Shown one piece after another: positions 35,100 to 43,045 of a stretch of 64,000 nucleotides of DNA (positions are counted from its first letter, which is position 1; each line of letters begins with the position of its first letter). A program made the translations under genes and the position numbers. The DNA comes from Paraburkholderia bonniea (GTDB lineage: Bacteria > Pseudomonadota > Gammaproteobacteria > Burkholderiales > Burkholderiaceae). The stretch spans positions 186,001 to 250,000 of the forward strand of contig NZ_QPEQ01000002.1 of the NCBI RefSeq assembly GCF_009455625.1. The letters run 5' to 3'. The notes below the pieces were generated by a model, which saw nothing but the letters and a program-made list of their open reading frames with translations, had not been told where the DNA came from and did not search any database.

Positions 35100-36815
35100 A
35101 TGGCGACGAACTATCCGCGCGTGGAGTCTGGACTCCAGTTCGCGCGGGACATCGTGCGCGGCAAGCGCCCGGCTGGCAGGCTCGTCGTGCTCGCGTGCCA
35201 GCGCCACCTTGACGACCTGGCCGCGAGCCGCAAGAAAGAGTTCAAGTGGAAGTTTGATCCGGCGACCGCAGAGCGGAAGCTGCAGTTGATCGAGCTGATG
35301 CCACACACGAAAGGCGAGTGGGCATTCAAGCGCCAGCTTGTCACGCTCGAGCCGTGGCAGAAATTCGGCCTCATGTGCACGTTCGGCTGGCTGAACAAGC
35401 GCACGAGCAAGCGCCGCTTTCGCGAAAGCTACTGGGAAGTGCCGCGGAAGAACGGGAAATCGGTCATCGCGGCGGGCGTGGGCATCGGCATGTTCGTGCT
35501 CGATGACGAGTTCGGCGCCGAAGTTTATGCCGGCGCGACGACTGAAAAGCAGGCGTGGGAGGTCTTTCGACCCGCGCGGTTAATGGTGAAGCGCTCGCCG
35601 ATGCTTATCGAAGCGGCGGGCATCGAGGTGAACGCCTCGAATCTGAATAAGCCGGCTGACGGTAGCCGCTTCGAGCCGCTGATCGGCAACCCCGGTGACG
35701 GTTCTTCGCCGTCGTGTGCGATCGTCGACGAATATCACGAGCACGACAGCTCGGCGCTGTACGAGACGATGCTAACGGGCATGGGCGCGAGGCGCCAGCC
35801 GCTGATGTTCATCATCACGACCGCGGGCGCGAACATCGAAGGGCCGTGCTATGACAAGCGGCGTCAGGTCATCGAAATGCTCGAAGGTACGGTGCCCGAC
35901 GACGAGTTGTTCGGCTGGATCTGGACCATTGATGAGGATGACGAGTGGACAGACCCTCGCGTGCTCGCGAAGGCTAACCCGAATATCGGCGTGTCGGTCT
36001 ATCAGGATTATTTGGAGAGTCAGCAAAAGCGCGCGATCAACTCAGCACGCTTCACGAACACGTTCAAGACGAAGCATCTGAACGTCTGGACGTCGGCGAA
36101 AGCGGGGTTTTTCAACGTTGAGGACTGGAAATCCTGTGAGGATGTATCGCTCACGCTTGAGCAGTTTGAGGGGCAGGACTGCATGCTGGCGCTGGACCTG
36201 GCGCGCAAGCTCGACCTGAACAGCATGGCGCGGCTTTTCTGGCGTGACATTGACGGGCGTCGTCACTACTACAGCGTGGCACCACGTTTCTGGGTGCCGG
36301 AAGACACGGTCAGGAACACCGAAAACAGGCGGATGGCCGAGCGTTACCAGAAGTGGGTCAACACGGGCCACCTGCTGGAGACGGCGGGCGCTGAGATCGA
36401 CTACCGCGACATCCAGCACGAAGCCACTGAGGCAAATCGTATCTGCCCGGTGCTGTGCGTGCCGATGGACCCACACGGCGCGACGAACCTGGCACACCAG
36501 CTCGAAGACGAGGGGCTGACGCCGGTCACGATTATCCAGAACTACACGAACCTGTCCGACCCGATGAAGGAGCTGGAAGCGGCGATCACGTCGGGGCGGA
36601 TGCATCACGACGGTAACCCAGTCATGACCTGGTGCGTGAGCAACGTGGTCGGCAAGAATCTGCCAGGCAATGACGACGTTGTGCGTCCGATCAAGCAGGG
36701 CAATGACAACAAGATTGATGGCGCGGTCGCGCTGATTATGGCAATAAGCCGGGCGATGCTTGAAGGGCAGGCCGGCTCCCTGAGTGAATTTCTTGCGAGT
36801 CCGATCATCGTATGA
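35100..36815 (+). CDS. Terminase large subunit (HK97-like)
   Basis: 571 residues. The ATPase part has Walker A-like [12 protein letters not shown] and Walker B-like [10 protein letters not shown]. The nuclease part has acidic residues in [17 protein letters not shown] and later [12 protein letters not shown]. It drives DNA translocation into the prohead and cuts the concatemer. The end overlaps the portal ATG by 4 bases. Confidence 0.95.
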   Translation: MATNYPRVESGLQFARDIVRGKRPAGRLVVLACQRHLDDLAASRKKEFKWKFDPATAERKLQLIELMPHTKGEWAFKRQLVTLEPWQKFGLMCTFGWLNKRTSKRRFRESYWEVPRKNGKSVIAAGVGIGMFVLDDEFGAEVYAGATTEKQAWEVFRPARLMVKRSPMLIEAAGIEVNASNLNKPADGSRFEPLIGNPGDGSSPSCAIVDEYHEHDSSALYETMLTGMGARRQPLMFIITTAGANIEGPCYDKRRQVIEMLEGTVPDDELFGWIWTIDEDDEWTDPRVLAKANPNIGVSVYQDYLESQQKRAINSARFTNTFKTKHLNVWTSAKAGFFNVEDWKSCEDVSLTLEQFEGQDCMLALDLARKLDLNSMARLFWRDIDGRRHYYSVAPRFWVPEDTVRNTENRRMAERYQKWVNTGHLLETAGAEIDYRDIQHEATEANRICPVLCVPMDPHGATNLAHQLEDEGLTPVTIIQNYTNLSDPMKELEAAITSGRMHHDGNPVMTWCVSNVVGKNLPGNDDVVRPIKQGNDNKIDGAVALIMAISRAMLEGQAGSLSEFLASPIIV

Positions 36816-38107
36816 AAGAGAGCCGGCAAAAGTCGCCTGGGCGCATCAAGGCGAGCGTGCTGAAGTGGCTGGGCGTGCCCATTTCGCTGACTGATGGCGC
36901 GTTCTGGTCTGCATGGTCGGGTGCCGAATCGTCGAGCGGAGAGTCCGTGAGCGTCGAATCGGCGTTGCAACTGTCGGCGGCCTGGGCGTGCGTTCGCCTG
37001 ATTGCGGAAACCATTGCGACGCTGCCGCTCAACCTGTACCAGATGCAGGCGGACGGCACGCGCGTAGTGGCGAAGAAGCACACGCTCTATCACGTGCTGC
37101 ACACGCAGCCGAACGTTGAAAACACGGCTGTTGAGTTCTGGGAAGTCATGGTTGCGAGCATGTTGCTTCGTGGGAATGGCTATGCGCGCAAGTTGCGCAG
37201 CTCGACGCAGATTATCGGTCTCGAACTGCTGCTGCCACAGCGCATGAACACGCCGAAACGGCTGCAAAACGGCCAACTTCAGTACACATACAACGAGCTC
37301 GACGGAACATCCAGCACGTTGTCAGAGGACGATGTTCTGCACATTCGCGGCTTCAGTCTCGATGGGCTGATGGGATTGACGCCGATTCGCTATGCGCGCG
37401 AAGTCATTGGCAATTCGACTGCAGCCAATAAAGCGAGCGGCGCGGTTTTCAGGAACGGTCTTCGTCCGTCTGGCGCGCTTTCAACCGACCAGATCCTGAC
37501 GAAAGACAGGCGTACTGAAATTCGAACAGATCTCGCCGAGCAGTTTGGCGGTGCGATGGCGTCGGGCAAGACGATGGTGCTCGAAGCAGGCATGAAGTAC
37601 CAGGCGATCACGATGAACCCGGAGGACGTGCAGTTGCTTCAGACGCGCGCTTTCAACATCGAAGAAATATGCCGGTGGTTCCGCGTCCCGCCGTTCATGG
37701 TTGGTCACTCCGAGAAAAGCACCTCGTGGGGAACCGGCATTGAGCAGCAGACGCTCGGCTTCCTGAGCTTCTCGCTGCGCCCGTGGCTGACTCGCATTGA
37801 ACAGTCTGTAAAACGGTCGCTTTTGACTCCTGTTGAGCGGCTTGGCTACTACGCGGAGTTCTCGGTTGAGGGCTTGCTGCGGGCGGACAGTGCGGGCCGC
37901 GCGTCGTTTTATTCGACGATGACGCAAAACGGAATCATGACGCGCGACGAGTGCCGCGCGAAGGAAAACCTGCCGCCGATGGGCGGCAATGCGGGTGTTC
38001 TGACGGTGCAGTCGGCGCTGCTGCCGATTGACCGGCTGGGCGGGCAGACGGCGGCCGCGAGTGCGCAGGATGCGCTCAAGAACTGGCTGAATCAGGAGCA
38101 GACATGA
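36812..38107 (+). CDS. Portal protein (HK97 family)
   Basis: 431 residues with [20 protein letters not shown], then [28 protein letters not shown] and [10 protein letters not shown], all typical of the HK97 portal family. It forms the dodecameric DNA gate at the capsid vertex. ATGA-type overlaps link it to terL and to the protease. Confidence 0.94.
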   Translation: MKESRQKSPGRIKASVLKWLGVPISLTDGAFWSAWSGAESSSGESVSVESALQLSAAWACVRLIAETIATLPLNLYQMQADGTRVVAKKHTLYHVLHTQPNVENTAVEFWEVMVASMLLRGNGYARKLRSSTQIIGLELLLPQRMNTPKRLQNGQLQYTYNELDGTSSTLSEDDVLHIRGFSLDGLMGLTPIRYAREVIGNSTAANKASGAVFRNGLRPSGALSTDQILTKDRRTEIRTDLAEQFGGAMASGKTMVLEAGMKYQAITMNPEDVQLLQTRAFNIEEICRWFRVPPFMVGHSEKSTSWGTGIEQQTLGFLSFSLRPWLTRIEQSVKRSLLTPVERLGYYAEFSVEGLLRADSAGRASFYSTMTQNGIMTRDECRAKENLPPMGGNAGVLTVQSALLPIDRLGGQTAAASAQDALKNWLNQEQT

Positions 38108-38784
38108 ATCGCAAGAGCGGCAGGAGTGCGTACAGGGTCCGCGCGTTTGATCTCGAGGTGAAGAGCGTCGGCGACGCGGGCCAGTTTTCTGGCTACGGCT
38201 CGGTATTTGGCAATGTCGACAGCTACGGTGAAGTTGTGACGTCGGGGGCCTTCGCAAAAAGTCTCGAGGACCTTGCCGCGAGCGGGCGCGCGCTGCCGAT
38301 CCTGTGGCAGCACGACAGCTACACGCCCATCGGCTCGTGGTCGGGTCTGAAAGAGGATGGCCGGGGGCTGTTTGGCGAGGGCGATTTGTGGCTTGAGGAC
38401 GCACCGAACGCGAAGATCGCGTATCGCGGGATGAAAGCGCGCGCGATTACGGGGCTGTCGATTGGGTACTACGTGCTTGACGCCAGTTATAACGAAAAAA
38501 CCGGTGTGCGAACGCTCAGCGAGCTCGACCTGGTCGAGATCAGCATCGTGACGAACCCGGCCAATGGCGACGCGCGCGTGGAGGCGGTGAAGTCTGTTAT
38601 CGCGCACGGCGGCATGCCTTCAATTTCAGAATTCGAGAAGATCCTGCGCGACGTCGGGTTTTCTAAAAATGTGGCCACGCGAATTGCCAGCCGGGGCTAC
38701 CGGGACGTGCTCCAGAGTGACTCTGGCAGCGAGACGGGCGAGGCACACCGGCTGGTGGAGCGCCTCAAATCAATTTCTTTTTAA
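38104..38784 (+). CDS. Prohead maturation protease (HK97 family)
   Basis: 226 residues: SGYGSVFGNVDSYGEVVTSGAF, with ALPILWQHD (catalytic His) and GLSIGYYVLD (catalytic Ser), and EISIVTNPANGDARV. It is a serine protease that processes capsid scaffold. Its position between portal and capsid genes is standard. Confidence 0.93.
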   Translation: MNRKSGRSAYRVRAFDLEVKSVGDAGQFSGYGSVFGNVDSYGEVVTSGAFAKSLEDLAASGRALPILWQHDSYTPIGSWSGLKEDGRGLFGEGDLWLEDAPNAKIAYRGMKARAITGLSIGYYVLDASYNEKTGVRTLSELDLVEISIVTNPANGDARVEAVKSVIAHGGMPSISEFEKILRDVGFSKNVATRIASRGYRDVLQSDSGSETGEAHRLVERLKSISF

Positions 38785-38795
38785 CAGGGTCATTC

Positions 38796-40040
38796 ATGAA
38801 CACCGTAAAAGTTAGCGAATCCGGACGCAAAGACGCTGGCAGCCAGGCTGACAGTGGCCATTCTGAACAGGTAATGGAGCAGGTCACGGCCGAGCTCAGG
38901 CGTATCGGAGATGAAGTGAAATCGGCTGGCGAAAAGGCGCTGCTTGAAGCGAAAAATGCCGGAGCGCTGAGCGTGGACACGAAAAAAGCTGTCGACGGGA
39001 TGCTCGTGAAACAGGGCGAACTGCAGGCACGGCTGAACGACGCCGAGCAGAAGCTGGCGCGCCGCGGCAACGATGAGCTGCCCGTCTGCAAGTCGGTCGG
39101 CCAGCAGGTTGTCGAGCACGAAGGCATCAAGGCCATGATGGCTGCGCGTGAAGGCCGGGCGCGCATGGGCCTGAAGGCTATCACCAGCGTGACCAGTGGC
39201 GCGGACGGCTCGGCCGGAGCGCTGGTTCAGGCACAGCGCGTGCAGGGCATCGTGGTGCCGTCGGATCGCCGCATGACGGTGCGCGACCTTCTGACACCGG
39301 GGAGCACGAACTCGAACGCGATTGAGTACATGCGCGAGACGGGCTTCACGAACAACGCGGCGATTCAGGTGGCGGAAGGTGCGGCGAAGGCCGAATCGAC
39401 GATGAAGTTTGATCTGCAAACGACGACGGTTGCGACGATTGCGCACTTCGTGAAGGCGTCAAAGCAGATTCTCGATGATGCGGCGATGCTCGCGTCGTAC
39501 ATCGATGGCCGGCTGCGGTACGGGCTTGCGTATGTCGAGGAGCTTCAGCTGCTGAAGGGTTCCGGCACGGGCGGGAACCTGAACGGCATCTATACGCAGG
39601 CGAGCGCGTACCAGGCCCCGTTCGCGCTCGCGGGCGCGACCAGCATCGACATGCTGCGTCTCGCGCTGCTGCAGTCGGAGCTGGCTGAATTGCCGGCGAC
39701 GGGCATCGTGCTGAATCCGTCTGACTGGACCCGCATCGAGCTGACGAAGACTGCGGACGGCGCGTACCTGTTTGCGAACCCGCAGTCGATTGCGGGCCCG
39801 ACGCTGTGGGGCCGCCCGGTGGTCAACACACAGGCGATGGACGTGGATGCGTTCCTTGTTGGTGCGTTCAGGCTGGGCGCGCAGGTGTTCGACCGTGAGG
39901 ACGCCAGCGTTCAGGTCTCGACCGAGGACGGGAGCAACTTCACGACCAACATGGTCACGATCCGTGCGGAAGAGCGGCTGGGCCTCGCGGTCTATCGCCC
40001 GGCTGCGTTCATCAAGGGCGACTTTGGTCTGGTGAAGTAA
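38796..40040 (+). CDS. Major capsid protein (HK97 fold) with N-terminal delta domain
   Basis: 414 residues. The first about 110 are helical and charged (scaffold-like delta domain). The HK97 core follows, with VVPSDRRMTVRDLLTPGSTNSNAIEY and ETGFTNNAAIQVAEG, and a C-terminal AVYRPAAFIKGDF. The protease upstream would remove the N-terminal part. ATG 38796 follows ACAGGGTCATTC with a modest ribosome site. Confidence 0.94.
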   Translation: MNTVKVSESGRKDAGSQADSGHSEQVMEQVTAELRRIGDEVKSAGEKALLEAKNAGALSVDTKKAVDGMLVKQGELQARLNDAEQKLARRGNDELPVCKSVGQQVVEHEGIKAMMAAREGRARMGLKAITSVTSGADGSAGALVQAQRVQGIVVPSDRRMTVRDLLTPGSTNSNAIEYMRETGFTNNAAIQVAEGAAKAESTMKFDLQTTTVATIAHFVKASKQILDDAAMLASYIDGRLRYGLAYVEELQLLKGSGTGGNLNGIYTQASAYQAPFALAGATSIDMLRLALLQSELAELPATGIVLNPSDWTRIELTKTADGAYLFANPQSIAGPTLWGRPVVNTQAMDVDAFLVGAFRLGAQVFDREDASVQVSTEDGSNFTTNMVTIRAEERLGLAVYRPAAFIKGDFGLVK

Positions 40041-40066
40041 CGCAATCCGTCTTGCTGGAGAAGGAA

Positions 40067-40279
40067 ATGAACAGGATCACCGCGACAGCAAAGACGGGTT
40101 TCATGCACGGCAGGTACTACCGGAAAGGTGACACGGTGTACGGGACACCCGAAGTGATTAGCGACCTTGAGAAGGCTGGGCTGGTTGGAAAGGATTGCGT
40201 AGAGGATCGCGCCAAAAAAGCCGCTCTGGTGCCGGGCAACAGGAAAGCCCCTGAGCCGGAAAACAGGAGCAGGAAATAA
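40067..40279 (+). CDS. Small head-region protein
   Basis: 70 residues: ITATAKTGFMHGRYYRKGDTVYGTPE and a basic C-terminus. GGAGAAGGAA precedes ATG 40067. Its stop is followed immediately by the next ATG. Short proteins of this kind are common after HK97 capsid genes; role unknown. Confidence 0.7.
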   Translation: MNRITATAKTGFMHGRYYRKGDTVYGTPEVISDLEKAGLVGKDCVEDRAKKAALVPGNRKAPEPENRSRK

Positions 40280-40666
40280 ATGGCCGTTCCAGTGGCGGCT
40301 CCAATGACCAGCCCGACGCCAGTGATCCCGACCGCGCAGGCGCTCGCGCATCTGCGCGAAGACGCGGGTGTTGCCGATGAGCTGATCGCCTTGTACGTGA
40401 ACGCGGCGGTGCAGTCCGCATCGGACTATCTCGGGCGCAAGATTTACGCGAACGCTGATGATATGGCCGCCGCAGTCGTCGCGGGGACGGCGGGCGATGA
40501 TCCGCTCGTGGGCAACGATGCGGTGCGCGCGGCGATCCTGCTCATTCTCGGCAAGCTGTATGCGTTTCGCGAGGAGGTCGTGGCGGGCACGTCGTCGAGC
40601 GTGATGGTGCTGCCGTGCGGATCGACGCAGTTGCTGTTTCCGTATCGCGTGGGGCTTGGCGTCTGA
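40280..40666 (+). CDS. Head-tail connector (gp6-like)
   Basis: 128 residues with PTAQALAHLREDAGVADELIA, YVNAAVQSASDYLGRKIY and VRAAILLILGKLYAFREEV. This is the gp6/DNA-packaging adaptor family that sits under the portal. It overlaps the next gene by 1 base (TGATG). Confidence 0.88.
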   Translation: MAVPVAAPMTSPTPVIPTAQALAHLREDAGVADELIALYVNAAVQSASDYLGRKIYANADDMAAAVVAGTAGDDPLVGNDAVRAAILLILGKLYAFREEVVAGTSSSVMVLPCGSTQLLFPYRVGLGV

Positions 40667-40992
40667 TGCGCGCGGGTGATCTGAACCGGCGCGTCGCCAT
40701 CCAGAAGACCGGTGGCGGCTTTGACGATCTCGGTCAGCCTGTTGAGGGGTGGACTGACGTTGCGACCGTCTGGGGCAACGTCAAGATGCTGGCCGGCAAG
40801 GAAGTGCTCGTAGCTGATGCTGATGTTGGCCGCGCGACGGCGAGCATTCGCATCCGGTACCGCACGGACATCACGAACGGCATGCGTGCGATTGTTGACG
40901 GCGTGATTTTTAACATCCTGCAGTCGCTTCCCGGCGTCGCTTCGCGCACGTACACGGATCTGGCCTGCAGCACAGGATCAAACCATGGCTAG
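40666..40992 (+). CDS. Head closure protein (SPP1 gp16/HK97 gp7-like)
   Basis: 108 residues: MRAGDLNRRVAIQKTGGGFD, then WGNVKMLAGKE, then IRIRYRTDITNGMRAIVDG, the usual head-tail joining protein pattern. It stops the DNA from leaving the filled head before tail attachment. Confidence 0.86.
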   Translation: MRAGDLNRRVAIQKTGGGFDDLGQPVEGWTDVATVWGNVKMLAGKEVLVADADVGRATASIRIRYRTDITNGMRAIVDGVIFNILQSLPGVASRTYTDLACSTGSNHG

Positions 40993-41338
40993 CGCGGAAG
41001 CGATCACCTATGCGGCGCTGAAGACGCTCGCTGGCGGCCGGGTCTATCCCGACGTCGCACCCGCGTCTGCGGTAAAGCCTTACGTCGTGTATCAGTCGGT
41101 GGGCGGCGTCGATGAGACGACGTTCGACGGCCTTAACCAGCAGCAAAACAGCCGGATGCAGGTCGCGGTCTGGGCGCTGTCGCGCGCGGAGGCGGCAACC
41201 CTCATGCAGCAAATGCTTCGGGCGCTGACTGATACGCCTGTGCGTGGGGTGCCAGCTGGTGCCCCGGTGAGCGTGTACGAAGACGAAACAAGGCTTTATG
41301 GCAGCCGGGTCGACGTGAGCATCTGGTTCGCGCCATAA
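40985..41338 (+). CDS. DUF3168 tail terminator/completion protein
   Basis: 117 residues with GGRVYPDVAPASAVKPYVVYQSV and a final RVDVSIWFAP, the DUF3168 pattern (tail completion or tail-terminator proteins). It overlaps the head closure gene by 8 bases. 41339-41464 holds only a terminator-like hairpin. Confidence 0.82.
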   Translation: MASAEAITYAALKTLAGGRVYPDVAPASAVKPYVVYQSVGGVDETTFDGLNQQQNSRMQVAVWALSRAEAATLMQQMLRALTDTPVRGVPAGAPVSVYEDETRLYGSRVDVSIWFAP

Positions 41339-41425
41339 GCCTGGCCTGAGCCGGTTACCCCGATGACGGGGTTCGCCAGCCGCATTGCAGATGCGCGACC
41401 GGCAGATTCAGTTTCAACTCAACAG

Positions 41426-41448
41426 ACCCGGCCTCGCGCCGGGTTTTT
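41426..41448 (+). terminator. Terminator-like hairpin before tail tube gene
   Basis: ACCCGGC-CTCGC-GCCGGGT followed by TTTT. It lies inside the late operon, so it may attenuate head-gene readthrough or give way under antitermination. Confidence 0.65.
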
Positions 41449-41464
41449 CATTTGTGAGGACGTT

Positions 41465-41890
41465 ATGACGAGCACGGCAATCAGCGCGCAGGGCACAGCG
41501 GTTTCGATGAACACCGGCACGAAGGAGGTGCCCGTGGACATGCCGATTAAAAACGTCTACGAGTTCAGTGGCTTTGATGGTGCGGCGTCGGACATTGACG
41601 TGACCGATCTTGCGAGCCAGGCAAAGGAGTATCGCGCGGGTCTGCAGGACTGGAACACCGTCACGATGGGCGTCAACATCAACATGAAGGAGCCCAGTCA
41701 TGTGGCCTTGCTCGCGGCGAAGAAGTCCGGCGCGATCAGGGAGTTCACCGCGACGCTGAGCGAGGGCACGAAGATCGGGTTTCAGGGCTACGTTAAAAAT
41801 TTCCCGATCAGCATGGCGGTGGACGCCGTGTACAAGGGCAGCATTCAAATCCGGGTGACGGGCGACATCACGGTCACTCCGGCAGAATAA
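41465..41890 (+). CDS. Major tail tube protein
   Basis: 141 residues with DMPIKNVYEFSGFDGAASDID, DLASQAKEYRAGLQDWNTVTM and KGSIQIRVTGDITVTPAE, as in siphovirus tail tube proteins. It follows the terminator-like hairpin and precedes the G chaperone, the normal order. Its ATG follows GAGGACGTT. Confidence 0.88.
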   Translation: MTSTAISAQGTAVSMNTGTKEVPVDMPIKNVYEFSGFDGAASDIDVTDLASQAKEYRAGLQDWNTVTMGVNINMKEPSHVALLAAKKSGAIREFTATLSEGTKIGFQGYVKNFPISMAVDAVYKGSIQIRVTGDITVTPAE

Positions 41891-41899
41891 GGAAGAGAG

Positions 41900-42289
41900 A
41901 TGCTATCGAAAGAACAGCTGCTGGCCGCAGCGGCAACCACAGCGGAGTGCGTCACGGTGCCTGGTGTTGGTGAGCTGCGCATCAGGGTGATGGATGGCAT
42001 TGCCCGGGACAGATTGCAAAAAACGTTACAGACGCAGGGCACGAGTGACAGCGTCTATTTCTCGGCGGTGATTATCGCTAGCGTGGTAGACGGGAACGAT
42101 GATCCGATGTTTGCGGAAAGCGATCTTGATGAGCTTCGCACGCGCAGCGCCGATGTCATTCGTGCGATTGGTCTCGCATGCAGCAAGGTCAACGCGCTGG
42201 GCGGGGAGTCTGTGCAGGACGCGGAAAAAAACTCCGGTGCCATCCCGAGCAGCTCTTCTGGCACCGGCTCGCACTCGGTCTCGGCATGA
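41900..42289 (+). CDS. Tail assembly chaperone G (unshifted product)
   Basis: 129 residues: MLSKEQLLAAAATTAECVTV, PGVGELRIRVMDGIARDRLQ and a Ser-rich end. G-type chaperones coat the tape measure before tube polymerisation. The frame contains A AAA AAC at 42226-42232 near its end. Most ribosomes stop at 42289; a minority shift to make G-T. Confidence 0.85.
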   Translation: MLSKEQLLAAAATTAECVTVPGVGELRIRVMDGIARDRLQKTLQTQGTSDSVYFSAVIIASVVDGNDDPMFAESDLDELRTRSADVIRAIGLACSKVNALGGESVQDAEKNSGAIPSSSSGTGSHSVSA

Positions 42290-42618
42290 GCGTGGCCCGT
42301 GCGAAGCGGGAGATCGACAGCGTCGAGTTTGCCGACTGGATGGCGTACTACAGCATTGAGCCGTGGGGCGAGCGTATTGCGGACGTGCGCATGGGCGTTA
42401 TGGCGTCAACGATGGCAAACGTGTACCGGGACCCACAAAGCGCACCCCTCAGGCCTGCTGACTTTATCCCCTGGGCGGCTGAACCGGTTCAGCCCCTGGT
42501 GTTTGCGGACCGGCGCGACCAGGCAGTGTTTGTCGCGCTTGCGGTGTTTGGCGTGGACATCACTAAAACGCGTGGGCGGGGCAAGACATTCACGCTCAAA
42601 CGGGGCGGACATGGCTAG
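41900..42618 (+). CDS. Tail assembly chaperone G-T made by -1 frameshift
   Basis: After the heptamer A AAA AAC the -1 frame reads LRCHPEQLFWHRLALGLGMS, then SVEFADWMAYYSIEPWGERIAD and ends TFTLKRGGHG. The HPEQLFW and FADWMAYY-EPWGE text is the T domain of siphovirus chaperones. T has no convincing start of its own, so expression as the fusion G-T is expected, as in lambda. The T end overlaps the gp10 start by 8 bases. Confidence 0.85.
42226..42232 (+). promoter_or_regulatory. -1 ribosomal frameshift heptamer A AAA AAC
   Basis: Zero-frame codons are GAA AAA AAC (42224-42232). Slipping one base back places the tRNAs on AAA AAA and enters the T frame, which is open from there. The sequence is a canonical X XXY YYZ site. 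Confidence 0.88.
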
Positions 42619-43045
42619 TGCGTTCGAAATCGCCAATCCGGCGGCGCTGACGGATTATCTGGACCGGCTGGAGACGGTGGGTGGCGAGTCGGCGTTACGC
42701 CAGGCGGCCGTTGCTGGCGCGCGCGTGATCTTTAATGAAGTGAAGCTGCGCGCGCCTGCCGGCACGTCATCTGCGCGCAAAGGCCAGGCGCACGCGGCGG
42801 GGACGTTGCGCGACGCGATGCTCATTGCGTATGACAGGGAGGCGTCGGTTGACGGGCATCTGGCGATGTACCTGGTGACCTGGTCAAAAGAGGCGTTCTA
42901 TGGCCGGTTTGTCGAGTTCGGTACATCGAAAATGGCCGCCCAGCCGTTTCTGCGGCCCGGTTACGAAGCGAAGAAAGGTGAGGCGGCGAGGGCGATGATG
43001 GACGTGATCGAAAAACTGGCCAGGGAGGCCGCGCGTGGCCAATGA
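42611..43045 (+). CDS. HK97 gp10-family tail protein
   Basis: 144 residues with VAGARVIFNEVKLRAPAG, then FYGRFVEFGTSKMAAQPFLRPGYE, the gp10/tail completion signature. It normally lies nearer the head-tail genes; here it lies between G-T and the tape measure. ATG 42611 is coupled to the end of T. Confidence 0.85.
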   Translation: MASAFEIANPAALTDYLDRLETVGGESALRQAAVAGARVIFNEVKLRAPAGTSSARKGQAHAAGTLRDAMLIAYDREASVDGHLAMYLVTWSKEAFYGRFVEFGTSKMAAQPFLRPGYEAKKGEAARAMMDVIEKLAREAARGQ

